From the NCBI GenBank assembly GCA_045805565.1, contig JBJMKZ010000040.1, positions 1-23,266 of the forward strand: a stretch of 23,266 nt of DNA, given 5' to 3'. The position numbers were made by a program, and so were the translations under genes. How positions within the stretch are numbered: the first letter of the stretch is position 1; each line of letters starts with the position of its first letter. This document shows, one piece after another, positions 1-7,429 of the stretch. The DNA comes from DATAEY01 sp045805565. Its GTDB lineage: Bacteria > Actinomycetota > Thermoleophilia > Solirubrobacterales > Solirubrobacteraceae. The notes under the pieces were generated by a model. The model had not been told where the DNA came from. It was given only the letters and a program-made list of their open reading frames with translations, and did not search any database.

Positions 1-1608
1 CTCGTCGGCTATTGGCGCCTGGGCGAGACATCGGGCACGGTGGCCAGCGACGTCAAGGGCGCACACCCCGGCGAATACGAAGGCGGCGTCACCCTCGGGG
101 TACCCGGACTGATCAGCGGCGACCCCAACACCGCCGTCTTCTTCGACGGAACGTCGGGTGACGTCACGGTCCCGCCGTCGGCGGCCGGGCCCGCGGCGGC
201 GCTCAACCCCTCCAAGTTCAGCGTCGAGGCGTGGGTCAAGCCTCAGGACCCGCCGGGGATCGATCGCGCCGTCGTGTCGTCGATCGACATCCCGGGGAAG
301 GCCGGTTACGCGATCGTCGCCGGGAGCAGCGGTTCCTGGGCGGCGTGGGTCGGCGACGGGACCTCCTTGCAGACGCTCGATAGCGGTGTGCACATCCACC
401 CGGGCCAACCCGCCTACCTGATCCTCACCTTCGACGGCTCGAAGCTCATCCTGGGGGTCGATGGGGCTCTGGTCGAAGCCCCCAGCCTCACGGTCTCGAA
501 CTTCAAGGCCAACACCACCCGACATCTGGTGATCGGCGGCGGGTCGAACTTCTTCCACGGAGTGATCGACGAGGTGGCGTTCTACAACGACGCGCTCAGC
601 CAGGAACGGGTCGCCGTCCACTTCGCATCCAACGGGGCAGCTCCCAGCCCGGCGGGGCCGACGGCGGTGACGGGCGACGCCACCGGAATCACCTACGACT
701 GGGCGAGGCTGACCGGCACCGTCAATCCGCACGGCCAGCCTACGACCTATCACTTCGATTACGGCGAGACCGCCGCCTATGGCAGCGCCACCCCGGACTC
801 GAGTGCGGGATCGGGAAATGTAGACCAGGCCGAGTCGGCGGCGGTCACGGGGCTGTCTCCCAACACCGCCTATCACTACCGCATCGCCGCCCAGAGCGGC
901 GCGGGGGTGGGGCAGGGATCAGACCACCAGTTCAAGACGCTGCCATCGACCAAATACCGCGACGCCGTCCTCCTGGCCACCGCCGCCGACCTGCTGAGCT
1001 ACTGGCGCCTGGACGAGCCCATGGGAACGATGGCGTTCGACAGCGTCCCGCTGCCGGCAACAAAGAACACGGGCAACTACATCGGCGGCGTTGCTCTCAA
1101 TCAGCCGGGCGCGCTGACCGCCGACCCCAATGCCGCGGTGCTCTTCAACGGCACCGACGCGGAGATGACCGCCAACGGCCCCGTCCTGTCGGGCGCCTGC
1201 TCGATCGAGGGCTGGTTTTACTGGACGGGCGGCAGGGGACTCCTAAGCGACGACGTCACCGGCGGGGCAGGCTGGCGCTTTGCCTTCGACGTCAACGGCA
1301 AGTTGAACTACCGGCTCGCGGGCACCAGCTTTACCACCCCGGTCGCGACGGCCTCGGTGCAGAACAACTGGCATCACTTCGTCGCCACCAAGGACGCCGC
1401 TGGCAACGTGGCCTTCTATCTGGACGGGCAATCGATCCACACCGGCGCCGGCGCGGGAAACACAGCGGCCCAGATGCCCTGGCACCTGATGCGAGACCGC
1501 CCCTCCGGCCAGTACACGGCCGGGACGGCCGACGAGGTGGCGATGTACGGCGTCGCCCTGCCGGCCAGCACCGTGCTGGATCACTTCAACATCGCCAAGA
1601 GTGGCTAG
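1..1608 (+). CDS. LamG / fibronectin III-like repeat surface protein (5' partial)
   Basis: The reading frame is open from the first base, so the gene begins upstream of the window; a GTG at 40 lies inside a domain and is not the start. The visible 535 residues hold two LamG/concanavalin-like jelly-roll domains (about 1-212 and 328-535), each opening with a YWRL motif followed by a DPNxAVxF(D/N)GT segment, and each containing a DEVAxY motif near its end. Between them (about 221-314) lies a fibronectin type III-like domain with a TGTVNPHG start and a GLSPNTAYHYR strand. Such modules bind carbohydrates or proteins outside the cell, so this is probably a secreted or wall-associated protein. It lies beside the glycan locus, tail to tail with a glycosyltransferase. 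Its base composition looks slightly less GC-rich than its neighbours. The exact ligand is unknown. Confidence 0.85.
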   Translation, partial: LVGYWRLGETSGTVASDVKGAHPGEYEGGVTLGVPGLISGDPNTAVFFDGTSGDVTVPPSAAGPAAALNPSKFSVEAWVKPQDPPGIDRAVVSSIDIPGKAGYAIVAGSSGSWAAWVGDGTSLQTLDSGVHIHPGQPAYLILTFDGSKLILGVDGALVEAPSLTVSNFKANTTRHLVIGGGSNFFHGVIDEVAFYNDALSQERVAVHFASNGAAPSPAGPTAVTGDATGITYDWARLTGTVNPHGQPTTYHFDYGETAAYGSATPDSSAGSGNVDQAESAAVTGLSPNTAYHYRIAAQSGAGVGQGSDHQFKTLPSTKYRDAVLLATAADLLSYWRLDEPMGTMAFDSVPLPATKNTGNYIGGVALNQPGALTADPNAAVLFNGTDAEMTANGPVLSGACSIEGWFYWTGGRGLLSDDVTGGAGWRFAFDVNGKLNYRLAGTSFTTPVATASVQNNWHHFVATKDAAGNVAFYLDGQSIHTGAGAGNTAAQMPWHLMRDRPSGQYTAGTADEVAMYGVALPASTVLDHFNIAKSG

Positions 1609-1622
1609 ACGCCGTGGGGGTC

Positions 1623-1636
1623 TCGTTTCGCAACGA
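1623..1636. terminator. small hairpin between convergent genes
   Basis: TCGTT-tcgc-AACGA gives a 5-bp stem with a 4-base loop in the 46-base gap between the LamG gene and the convergent glycosyltransferase. There is no T-run after it on either strand, so a terminator role is only weakly supported. Confidence 0.25.
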
Positions 1637-1654
1637 AGGGAGCGCAGAGCCCGC

Positions 1655-2695
1655 CTAGGCTCGGATTGGGCCGGCGACGCCGAGCGCCCGCAGGCGGTCC
1701 CACAGCGGTGCGTTCTGGCGCTCGGCGGTCTGGGCGAGCGCCCAATCCCGAAGCTCCATGTCCGGGCGGGTGCGGGCCCCCCGCAGCGAGCGCAGGGCGT
1801 CGACCCAGGCGTCCTCGTCGGCGCAGCGGATCACCGCGCGCGACCAGACTTCGAACCCGGGAAAGTCTGGCGCGACCGTGCGGCGGCCCAGCCGCGCCGC
1901 CTTGAGGATCCGGTTGGGTAGCCCCGCCTCGTTGAACTCGTCGCGCCGGAACGGCGCCAGTCCGCCGTCGGCGCACAGCATGAGCCGCGCCGCCTCCTCG
2001 TCGCTGCGGCGCCCGAGCCAGACCAGTCCAGGCAGCGCGCGGCACGCCCGGTAGTCGGGGTCGTCGCGGCACTCGTCCTCGACCACCCCTCCCACCAGCA
2101 GCAGCGTGAGCTCGGGCATCCGCTGCCCCAGGGCGTGCAGCAGGCTCCAATCCGTGCGCCGGCCCAGGTTCCCCAGCGCTATCGCGATCACGGCGTCCGC
2201 GGGGTCGGGCGCCGGGAACGAGTCCGCGGCGCTCGGGATCAGCGCGGCGTCCCGGCCGGCCTCACGCTCGAGCTCGACCAGCTTCGTGGACACCGCGAAC
2301 ACCAGCGAGGCACGCTCGGCCGCCGCGGCGTGCAGCTCCGCCAGCCGGCGCCGGCTGCGCACGCCGGCGTCGGGCGCCACCGGCGTGCGGTCGAACAACC
2401 CGTACCAAAGTTCGCACCGCGGCCAGCGCGCCAGCAGCGCCCGCGCGAGCGGGTACTGGAACGGATGGAAGATCATCGCCGCCACCGGCTCGCCGGGCGC
2501 GCGCAGCGCCCGTGCCTGCGCCGTGGCCACCGCGCTGCTCAACGGCCCGGGCATGCGCCCCAGGACGCCGTAGGGCACCCCCGGCGCCGGCACCGCCACC
2601 ACCCCGGGCGAGCGCAGGAGGTCGGCGGCCTGGTCGCGCAGGATGAAGCTCTCCAGCGTGCGCGGAAGCAGCAGCAGGGCGATTCGATCGGGCAT
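1655..2695 (-). CDS. GT4-like glycosyltransferase
   Basis: This 346-residue protein looks like a GT-B fold glycosyltransferase of the GT4 type, which would transfer a sugar from a nucleotide-sugar donor to a lipid-linked glycan in the cytoplasm. The N-terminal half has a strand-rich start (IALLLLPR) and the inter-domain region contains AVSTKLVELE, typical of the GT4 crossover. The C-terminal half has the GLAPFRRDEFNEAGLPN segment in the place of the nucleotide-sugar loop. The second glutamate of the usual E-x7-E motif seems replaced by lysine in the helix after LPN, judged by eye. The ATG at 2693-2695 is favoured because a TAGCGT -10-like motif lies 9 bases upstream. It diverges from the flippase and probably works in the same surface-glycan pathway. 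The sugar cannot be deduced. Confidence 0.8.
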   Translation of the reverse strand: MPDRIALLLLPRTLESFILRDQAADLLRSPGVVAVPAPGVPYGVLGRMPGPLSSAVATAQARALRAPGEPVAAMIFHPFQYPLARALLARWPRCELWYGLFDRTPVAPDAGVRSRRRLAELHAAAAERASLVFAVSTKLVELEREAGRDAALIPSAADSFPAPDPADAVIAIALGNLGRRTDWSLLHALGQRMPELTLLLVGGVVEDECRDDPDYRACRALPGLVWLGRRSDEEAARLMLCADGGLAPFRRDEFNEAGLPNRILKAARLGRRTVAPDFPGFEVWSRAVIRCADEDAWVDALRSLRGARTRPDMELRDWALAQTAERQNAPLWDRLRALGVAGPIRA

Positions 2696-2717
2696 CGGCC
2701 GGTCACGCTACCGGCCG
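2696..2717 (-). promoter_or_regulatory. -10 motif inside an inverted repeat, glycosyltransferase promoter
   Basis: Read on the minus strand, TAGCGT (2705-2710) ends 9 bases before the ATG at 2695. It sits in a perfect 8-bp inverted repeat, CGGCCGGT-cacgct-ACCGGCCG, whose edge abuts the start codon. This looks like a promoter -10 overlapped by an operator for a leaderless transcript. I see no convincing -35. Confidence 0.5.
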
Positions 2718-2762
2718 TCGCGGGCGCGCCCGGTCCCTGCCTCGGTTGTCACGGGCTCGCTA

Positions 2763-2768
2763 TAGCGT
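2763..2768 (+). promoter_or_regulatory. -10 motif of the flippase gene
   Basis: TAGCGT ends exactly 10 bases before the ATG at 2779. The spacer, GAGGGCGGCG, also offers a GAGGG Shine-Dalgarno-like stretch 5 bases before the ATG, which decides the start at 2779 over a TTG at 2746 and a GTG at 2767. If the hexamer is used, most of that stretch would lie at or before the transcript 5' end. Confidence 0.5.
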
Positions 2769-2778
2769 GAGGGCGGCG

Positions 2779-4239
2779 ATGTACGACTACCTGCGCCGCC
2801 TCGCCCGCACCGGCGCCGCCTACCAGGCCGGCGAGGCGGCCGCCAAGGGGATCGCGGTGGTGCTGCTGCCGCTCTACACGCGCCACCTCACGCGCGCCGA
2901 CTACGGCACCGCCGACCTGCTCCTGACCCTGGTCATCCTGGTCTCGATCGTGATCCGGCTCGGCCTGGTGGAGGCGTTCATCCGCTTCTACTACCTGGAC
3001 GCCGACCACGCCGAGCGCGATCGCGTCGCCCGCGCCGCCACCGGACTCGTCCTGCTGGCCACCACCGTGGCCGCCGTAGCCGGGGCCGCCCTGGCCGGCC
3101 CCCTCTCCGAGCTGGTGCTCGGCTTCCGCGACGCGACACTGATGCTGATCACCGTGATGGGCCTGTGGTCCTTCACCAACCTGGAGATGGCCTACGCCCT
3201 GCTGCGGGTCGACGAGCGGGCCGGCACCTTCATCCGGGCGTCTCTCACCAACGTCGCCATCACGGTCGCCCTGAGCGTCTACCTGGTCGTGTTCCGTGAC
3301 CAGGGCGCGCGTGGCCTGCTGCTGGGCAACTTCGCCGCCTCCACCGCGGTGCTGATCGGCCTGCTCTGGGTCCTGCGCCACCGGATCGGGCTGCGGATCG
3401 ACCGCGCGCGGCTGCCGATGCTGCTGCGCTTCGGCCTGCCCACCGTCCCCGCCGAGGTGTCGGTGTTCGCGCTGAACATCGTCGACCGCGCCTACCTGTA
3501 CCGGCTCGAGAGCCAGGGCGCCGCCGGCCTCTACTCGCTGGCGGTCAAGCTCTCGGCGGTGGTGATCCTGGCCACCCGGGCCTTCCAGTACGCCTGGCCG
3601 CCGCTGGCCTACTCGATCCGCGACGACGAGGAGGCGCGGCGCTTCTACGCCCTGGTAGCCACCTACTATGTCCTGGCCGCCGGGCTGGTGGTGGCGGCAC
3701 TGACCCTGCTCGGGCGCTGGGCGGTGCGCTTGCTGGCGGCTCCCGCCTTCTTTCCCGCCCACCGCGCGCTGCCCTGGGTGGCGCTCGGCTGGGCCCTGTA
3801 CGGGCTGTTCCTGGTGCTGGTGGTCATGGCCGGGCGCGCCAAGGTCACCAGCCGCAACTTCCCGGCCGCGCTGGCGGGCCTGGCCGTCAACGCGCTGCTG
3901 CTGGTGCTGCTCGTCCCGGTGTGGGGGATCGCCGGCGCCGGAATCGCGCTGTGCGGCGCCTACCTGGTGATGCTGGCGGCGATGTACGTGTTCGCCCGCC
4001 GCCTGTTCGAGGTGGCCTTCGAGTGGGTGCGCCTGGCGCAGCTCGTGGTGGTGATCGGCGCGGTGGCGGTCGCCGGTGAGCTGCTGCTGCCCACCGCCGG
4101 CCTGATCGGCTTCGTCGAGCGGCTCGCGGCGCTGGCCGCGATCCCGCTGTTGCTGGCGATCACCCGCTTCTTCGGCCCTGAGGAACGAGCGCGCATGCGC
4201 GCGCTGGTCCGGCGGCTGGCACCGGCGCCGTCGGGCTAG
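2779..4239 (+). CDS. Wzx-like oligosaccharide flippase (MOP/PST family)
   Basis: The 486-residue product is an integral membrane protein with about 12-14 hydrophobic segments spread along its length, as in the polysaccharide-specific transporters of the MOP superfamily. The N-terminus has the typical pattern for this family: a short basic start, YQAGEAAAKGIAVVLLPLYTRHLTRADYGTADLL being the first helix and loop region, with the LP(L)YTR and DYG motifs. Its role would be to move undecaprenyl-linked glycan units from the inner to the outer face of the membrane. It lies between two glycosyltransferases and 3.2 kb from the initiating phosphoglycosyl transferase, supporting a Wzx-type role. Its TAG stop (4237-4239) interlocks with the stop of the convergent hydrolase. 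The substrate is unknown. Confidence 0.88.
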   Translation: MYDYLRRLARTGAAYQAGEAAAKGIAVVLLPLYTRHLTRADYGTADLLLTLVILVSIVIRLGLVEAFIRFYYLDADHAERDRVARAATGLVLLATTVAAVAGAALAGPLSELVLGFRDATLMLITVMGLWSFTNLEMAYALLRVDERAGTFIRASLTNVAITVALSVYLVVFRDQGARGLLLGNFAASTAVLIGLLWVLRHRIGLRIDRARLPMLLRFGLPTVPAEVSVFALNIVDRAYLYRLESQGAAGLYSLAVKLSAVVILATRAFQYAWPPLAYSIRDDEEARRFYALVATYYVLAAGLVVAALTLLGRWAVRLLAAPAFFPAHRALPWVALGWALYGLFLVLVVMAGRAKVTSRNFPAALAGLAVNALLLVLLVPVWGIAGAGIALCGAYLVMLAAMYVFARRLFEVAFEWVRLAQLVVVIGAVAVAGELLLPTAGLIGFVERLAALAAIPLLLAITRFFGPEERARMRALVRRLAPAPSG

Positions 4240-5111
4240 GAGGCCCGGAAGAACGCCAGCGCCCGCTCGGCCACCAGCTCCGGCTTCTCGTCGGGCAGGA
4301 AGTGCCCCGAGTCGGAGACGAGCTCGACCGCCATGTCGTCCGCGTGTGGCTCGTAGTCGCGCAGCAGCGTCTTGGAGATCCCGAGGTCGCGCGCCCCGAA
4401 CAGCAGCCGCAGCGGCACGGTGAGGCGCCCCTCCCGGTCGCGGCGCAGCAGCGCGCGCTGGAGGCTGGCCAGGTAGCTGCGGTAAAGCTGCGAGCTCGCC
4501 TGGGCGCGGGCCGGCTCGGCCAGGCGCGCAGCGAAGCTGTCCAGCGCGTCATCGGCCATGACGCCGGGCTGGACGTTGTCGCCGCGCAGGAAGGTGCGCA
4601 CGAAGCCGGGTTGGCTGCGAAGCAGCCAGGGCCCGAGTCCGGGCGCGGCGACGATCAGCACGTACCAGATGCGCCACAGGGCGTCGACGGTGCGCAGGTC
4701 GATCGTCGGCCAGGGGTGGGGCGCGTTGATCGCGATTGCCCGTTCGACACGGTCGGGGTGGCGGATCCCCAGCAGGAACGTCACGAAGCCGCCCCAGTCG
4801 TGGCCGATCACGTATGCCCGCTCGATCTCCAGGGCGTCCAGCAGGGCGACCGCGTCGGCGGTGAACGTCTCCGGGTCGTAGCCGTGCCCGGGCGCCTCCG
4901 TCCAGCCAAACCCGCGCAGATCCGGGCAGATCGTCCGGAAGCGGCCCGCCAGCCGCGGGATCACGCCGCGCCAGCAGTACCAGTGCTGGGGCCACCCGTG
5001 CAGCATCAGAACCGGGTCCCCCCGGCCCGCCTCGGCCACGTGGACCGCGAGTCGGCCGGCGTCGACCATCCGATGCTCTACGCCGTCCACGTGAGGAAGC
5101 CCTTCCAGCAC
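4236..5111 (-). CDS. Alpha/beta hydrolase, epoxide-hydrolase-like (Asp nucleophile)
   Basis: This is a 291-residue alpha/beta-hydrolase. The oxyanion loop is HGWP (38-41). The nucleophile elbow is GHDWGG with Asp105 as nucleophile, the hallmark of epoxide hydrolases and haloalkane dehalogenases. The acid is probably Asp242 (GARDLG) and the base His270 (SDSGHFLPDEKPE). A cap domain of about 70-100 residues follows the elbow (roughly 131-228). Epoxide hydrolase is the more likely class, because the halide-binding cap tryptophan typical of dehalogenases is not evident. It starts with GTG (5109-5111), 8 bases after a CATCAT -10-like motif shared with the divergent glycosyltransferase. Its stop shares a CTAG with the flippase stop. 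It interrupts the glycan locus and has no evident role there. Confidence 0.82.
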   Translation of the reverse strand: MLEGLPHVDGVEHRMVDAGRLAVHVAEAGRGDPVLMLHGWPQHWYCWRGVIPRLAGRFRTICPDLRGFGWTEAPGHGYDPETFTADAVALLDALEIERAYVIGHDWGGFVTFLLGIRHPDRVERAIAINAPHPWPTIDLRTVDALWRIWYVLIVAAPGLGPWLLRSQPGFVRTFLRGDNVQPGVMADDALDSFAARLAEPARAQASSQLYRSYLASLQRALLRRDREGRLTVPLRLLFGARDLGISKTLLRDYEPHADDMAVELVSDSGHFLPDEKPELVAERALAFFRAS

Positions 5112-5112
5112 T

Positions 5113-5131
5113 GTGCGCCATGATGCCGCAC
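5113..5131. promoter_or_regulatory. 19-bp palindromic bidirectional promoter
   Basis: The 19 bases GTGCGCCATGATGCCGCAC form a palindrome with one mismatched pair (5118/5126) around G5122. Read rightwards, CATGAT (5119-5124) ends 9 bases before the ATG at 5134. Read leftwards, CATCAT (5120-5125) ends 8 bases before the GTG at 5111. The two -10-like hexamers therefore overlap almost completely, and one dyad could control both genes. Confidence 0.5.
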
Positions 5132-5133
5132 CG

Positions 5134-6240
5134 ATGCGCGTGGACGTGGTCGACCCCTCGGCCTACACGCCGCCCTACGACCACGCGCTGTGCGCGGCGC
5201 TGGCCCGGACGGGGGTGCAGGTGCGGCTGGTGACGAGCCGCTTCGCCTACGGCCCCGTCCCGCGCGAGGAGGGCTACGACGTCCGCGAATCCTTCTACCG
5301 GCTCGCCGTCGGGCGTCCCGGCTCGCGGGCCCGCCAGGCGGCCAAGCTGGCACAGGAGGTACCGGACATGCTGCGCTATCGCCGGGTGGCGCGGCAGGCC
5401 GACGTCGTGCACTTCCAGTGGCTGACCGTCCAGCCGCTGGACATCCCCCTCCTGCCGAACGATCGCCCCCTGGTCCTGACCGCCCACGACGTGCTCCCCC
5501 GCCAGCCGCGACCCGGCCAGCTGTCCGCCCAGCGCCGGCTCTACGAGCGCGTGGACGCGGTGGTGGTCCATTCCCACCACGGCCGCGAGCGCCTGGTGGT
5601 GGACCTCGAGGTGGATCCCGAGCGGGTACACGTCGTCCCCCACGGAACGTTCGACTACCTGACCCGGCTGCCGGACGAGGTGGCGCTGCCGCCGGCGCTG
5701 GCCGAGGTCGAGGGGCCGGTCGTCCTGTGCTTCGGGCTGATGCGGCCCTACAAGGGACTGGACGTGCTGGTCGATGCCTGGCGTGGGATCGGCGGGGCCG
5801 AGCTGTGGATCGTCGGGCTGCCCAAGATGCCGATCGGCCCGCTGCGCGCGACGGCCCCGCCCGGGGTGCGCTTCGTCCCGCGCTTCGTCACCGACCCCGA
5901 GCTCCCGGCCTACTTCCGCCGCGCCGACCTGGTCGTGCTCCCCTACCGCGAGATCGACCAGTCGGGCGTCCTGTTCACCGCCCTGGCGTTCGGGAAGCCC
6001 TTGCTGCTCAGCGCGGTGGGCGGGTTCCCGGAGATCGCCCAGGCCGGCGCCGCCGAGCTGTTCGCCGCGGGGGATCGGGCGGCGCTGCACATCGCGCTGC
6101 AGCGCCTGCTCGGGGACCCCGCGCGACGCCAGCGGCTGGCGCGGGCCGCGCAGACGGCGGCGGCCGGGCCTTACTCGTGGGACGAGGCTGCCGCACGTAC
6201 CCTCACCGTCTATCGGAAGCTGGCCGGCATTCGCGATTAG
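5134..6240 (+). CDS. GT4 family glycosyltransferase
   Basis: The 368-residue protein has the two Rossmann-like halves of a GT-B enzyme. The N-terminal half shows VLTAHDVLPR and VHSHHGRERL, the usual GT4 acceptor-side signature, then VHVVPHGTFDY at the domain junction. The C-terminal half has LCFGLMRPYKGLDVLV, the donor-side strand, and VLPYREIDQSGVLFTALAFGKP, the form of the E-x7-E nucleotide-sugar loop seen in the QSGV subgroup. It should add a hexose-like unit to a lipid-linked intermediate at the cytoplasmic face. I start it at ATG 5134, 9 bases after CATGAT; an in-frame GTG at 5113 would run through the palindrome. It precedes the GT2 operon by 48 bases, which hold a separate palindrome and -10 motif. 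Confidence 0.88.
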   Translation: MRVDVVDPSAYTPPYDHALCAALARTGVQVRLVTSRFAYGPVPREEGYDVRESFYRLAVGRPGSRARQAAKLAQEVPDMLRYRRVARQADVVHFQWLTVQPLDIPLLPNDRPLVLTAHDVLPRQPRPGQLSAQRRLYERVDAVVVHSHHGRERLVVDLEVDPERVHVVPHGTFDYLTRLPDEVALPPALAEVEGPVVLCFGLMRPYKGLDVLVDAWRGIGGAELWIVGLPKMPIGPLRATAPPGVRFVPRFVTDPELPAYFRRADLVVLPYREIDQSGVLFTALAFGKPLLLSAVGGFPEIAQAGAAELFAAGDRAALHIALQRLLGDPARRQRLARAAQTAAAGPYSWDEAAARTLTVYRKLAGIRD

Positions 6241-6256
6241 ACGTCCCGGGCAGCGT

Positions 6257-6280
6257 CCGGGATCCGATCCCGGGGAGAAT
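6257..6280 (+). promoter_or_regulatory. 17-bp perfect palindrome beside a -10 motif, operator/promoter of the GT2 operon
   Basis: CCGGGATCCGATCCCGG (6257-6273) is a perfect palindrome of two 8-bp arms about one central base. One base later comes GAGAAT (6275-6280), which ends 8 bases before the GTG at 6289. An inverted repeat in the -35/-10 spacer is a classic repressor site. It could also fold as a 7-bp stem with a 3-base loop, but there is no T-run to make it an intrinsic terminator of the preceding gene. Confidence 0.5.
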
Positions 6281-6288
6281 GCCCGGCC

Positions 6289-7425
6289 GTGACCATGCTG
6301 GAGCTCGTCTTCTGGATCTCGGTCGCCCTGCTCGTCTACGCCCAGGTCGGCTATGCCGTCGCGTTGTGGCTGCTGGCCAACCTGCGTCGCACTCGCACGG
6401 TCGAGCTGGCCGGGGCGGACGAGCCACCGGACGTGTCGGTGATCGTGGCCGCCTACCGGGAGGAGCACGGGATCACCGATCGGGTCGCCAACCTGCTCGC
6501 GCTCGACTACCCGCGGGACCGCCTCGTGGTGATCGTGGCGTGCGACGGCTCGCCCGACGACACCGCTCCGCGGGCCCGCGACGCCGGTGCCGACCTGGTC
6601 CTGGAGTTGCCCCGCGGCGGGAAGGTGCGCGCGCAGGACGCCGCGGTCGAGCGGGCACGCGGCGAGATCGTCGCGTTCACCGACGCCAACGCGCGCTGGG
6701 CGTCCGGCGCGCTGCGGGCGCTGGTGGCCCCGTTTGCGGACCGGCGCGTCGGCTACGTGTGCGGGCAGCTCACCCTCCACGGCGCCGCCGGGACCAACCA
6801 GGAGAGCCTGTACTGGCGCTACGAGATGGCGCTGCGGGCGCTGGAGTCGCGGCTCGCCTCGGTCACCGCCGGCAACGGAGCGATCTACGCCACCCGCCGC
6901 GACGCCTACCTCAGGGTGGATCCGGTCATGGGCCACGACCTGAGCTTCCCGTTCAACATGGTCAAGCGGGGCTGGCGGGCGCTGTATGTGTCGGCGGCGG
7001 TCGCGACCGAGCCCATGGTCCCCTCGCTGGAGGGGGAGTTCGCCCGCAAGCGCCGGATGATGAGCCACACGTGGCCAATCGTCCTGCGCGGCGGCATGCT
7101 GTCGCCCCGCGGCTACGGCGCCCTGTACGCCTTCATGATCGGCTCGCACCGGCTGCTGCGCTACGCCACACCGTTTCTGCACCTGGTCGCGCTGGGCGCC
7201 AACATCGTGCTGTACGCGCTCGACGCCGGCACCGCCTACACGGTCACGCTGGCGCTCCAGCTGGCGCTGCTGGTGGCGGCGCTGGCGGCGCAGGCACTGC
7301 CGGTCCAGCCGCTGCTGCTGGCGCGCTACTACGTGCTGACCACCGCCTCGCTGGCCGCGGGCCTGTGGGACTGGCTGCGCCACGGTACGTCCGCCGGCTG
7401 GGAGCCGGCGGAGGGAACCCGCTAA
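6289..7425 (+). CDS. GT2 family membrane glycosyltransferase
   Basis: This 378-residue protein is a processive-type GT2 enzyme (related to hyaluronan and cellulose synthase domains). One N-terminal transmembrane helix (about 4-30) is followed by a GT-A domain with VSVIVAAYREE (49-59), CDGS (85-88), the metal-binding TDAN (131-134), GNGAIYA (195-201) and GHDLSFP with Asp217 in the catalytic-base region. KRRMMSHTW (254-262) stands where the family has QxxRW. Three or four hydrophobic helices (about 283-362) close the protein. It would polymerise or add sugars at the inner membrane face. I take GTG 6289 as start because of the -10 motif 8 bases before it; ATG 6295 is the alternative. The phosphoglycosyl transferase begins 5 bases after its stop, indicating one operon. 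Confidence 0.87.
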   Translation: MTMLELVFWISVALLVYAQVGYAVALWLLANLRRTRTVELAGADEPPDVSVIVAAYREEHGITDRVANLLALDYPRDRLVVIVACDGSPDDTAPRARDAGADLVLELPRGGKVRAQDAAVERARGEIVAFTDANARWASGALRALVAPFADRRVGYVCGQLTLHGAAGTNQESLYWRYEMALRALESRLASVTAGNGAIYATRRDAYLRVDPVMGHDLSFPFNMVKRGWRALYVSAAVATEPMVPSLEGEFARKRRMMSHTWPIVLRGGMLSPRGYGALYAFMIGSHRLLRYATPFLHLVALGANIVLYALDAGTAYTVTLALQLALLVAALAAQALPVQPLLLARYYVLTTASLAAGLWDWLRHGTSAGWEPAEGTR

Positions 7426-7429
7426 GGCG

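Noticed and set aside
2746..2778. TTG 2746 or GTG 2767 as flippase start
   Set aside because: The TTG would be upstream of the TAGCGT motif and adds residues atypical for the family; ATG 2779 has a GAGGG stretch before it and the best motif spacing.
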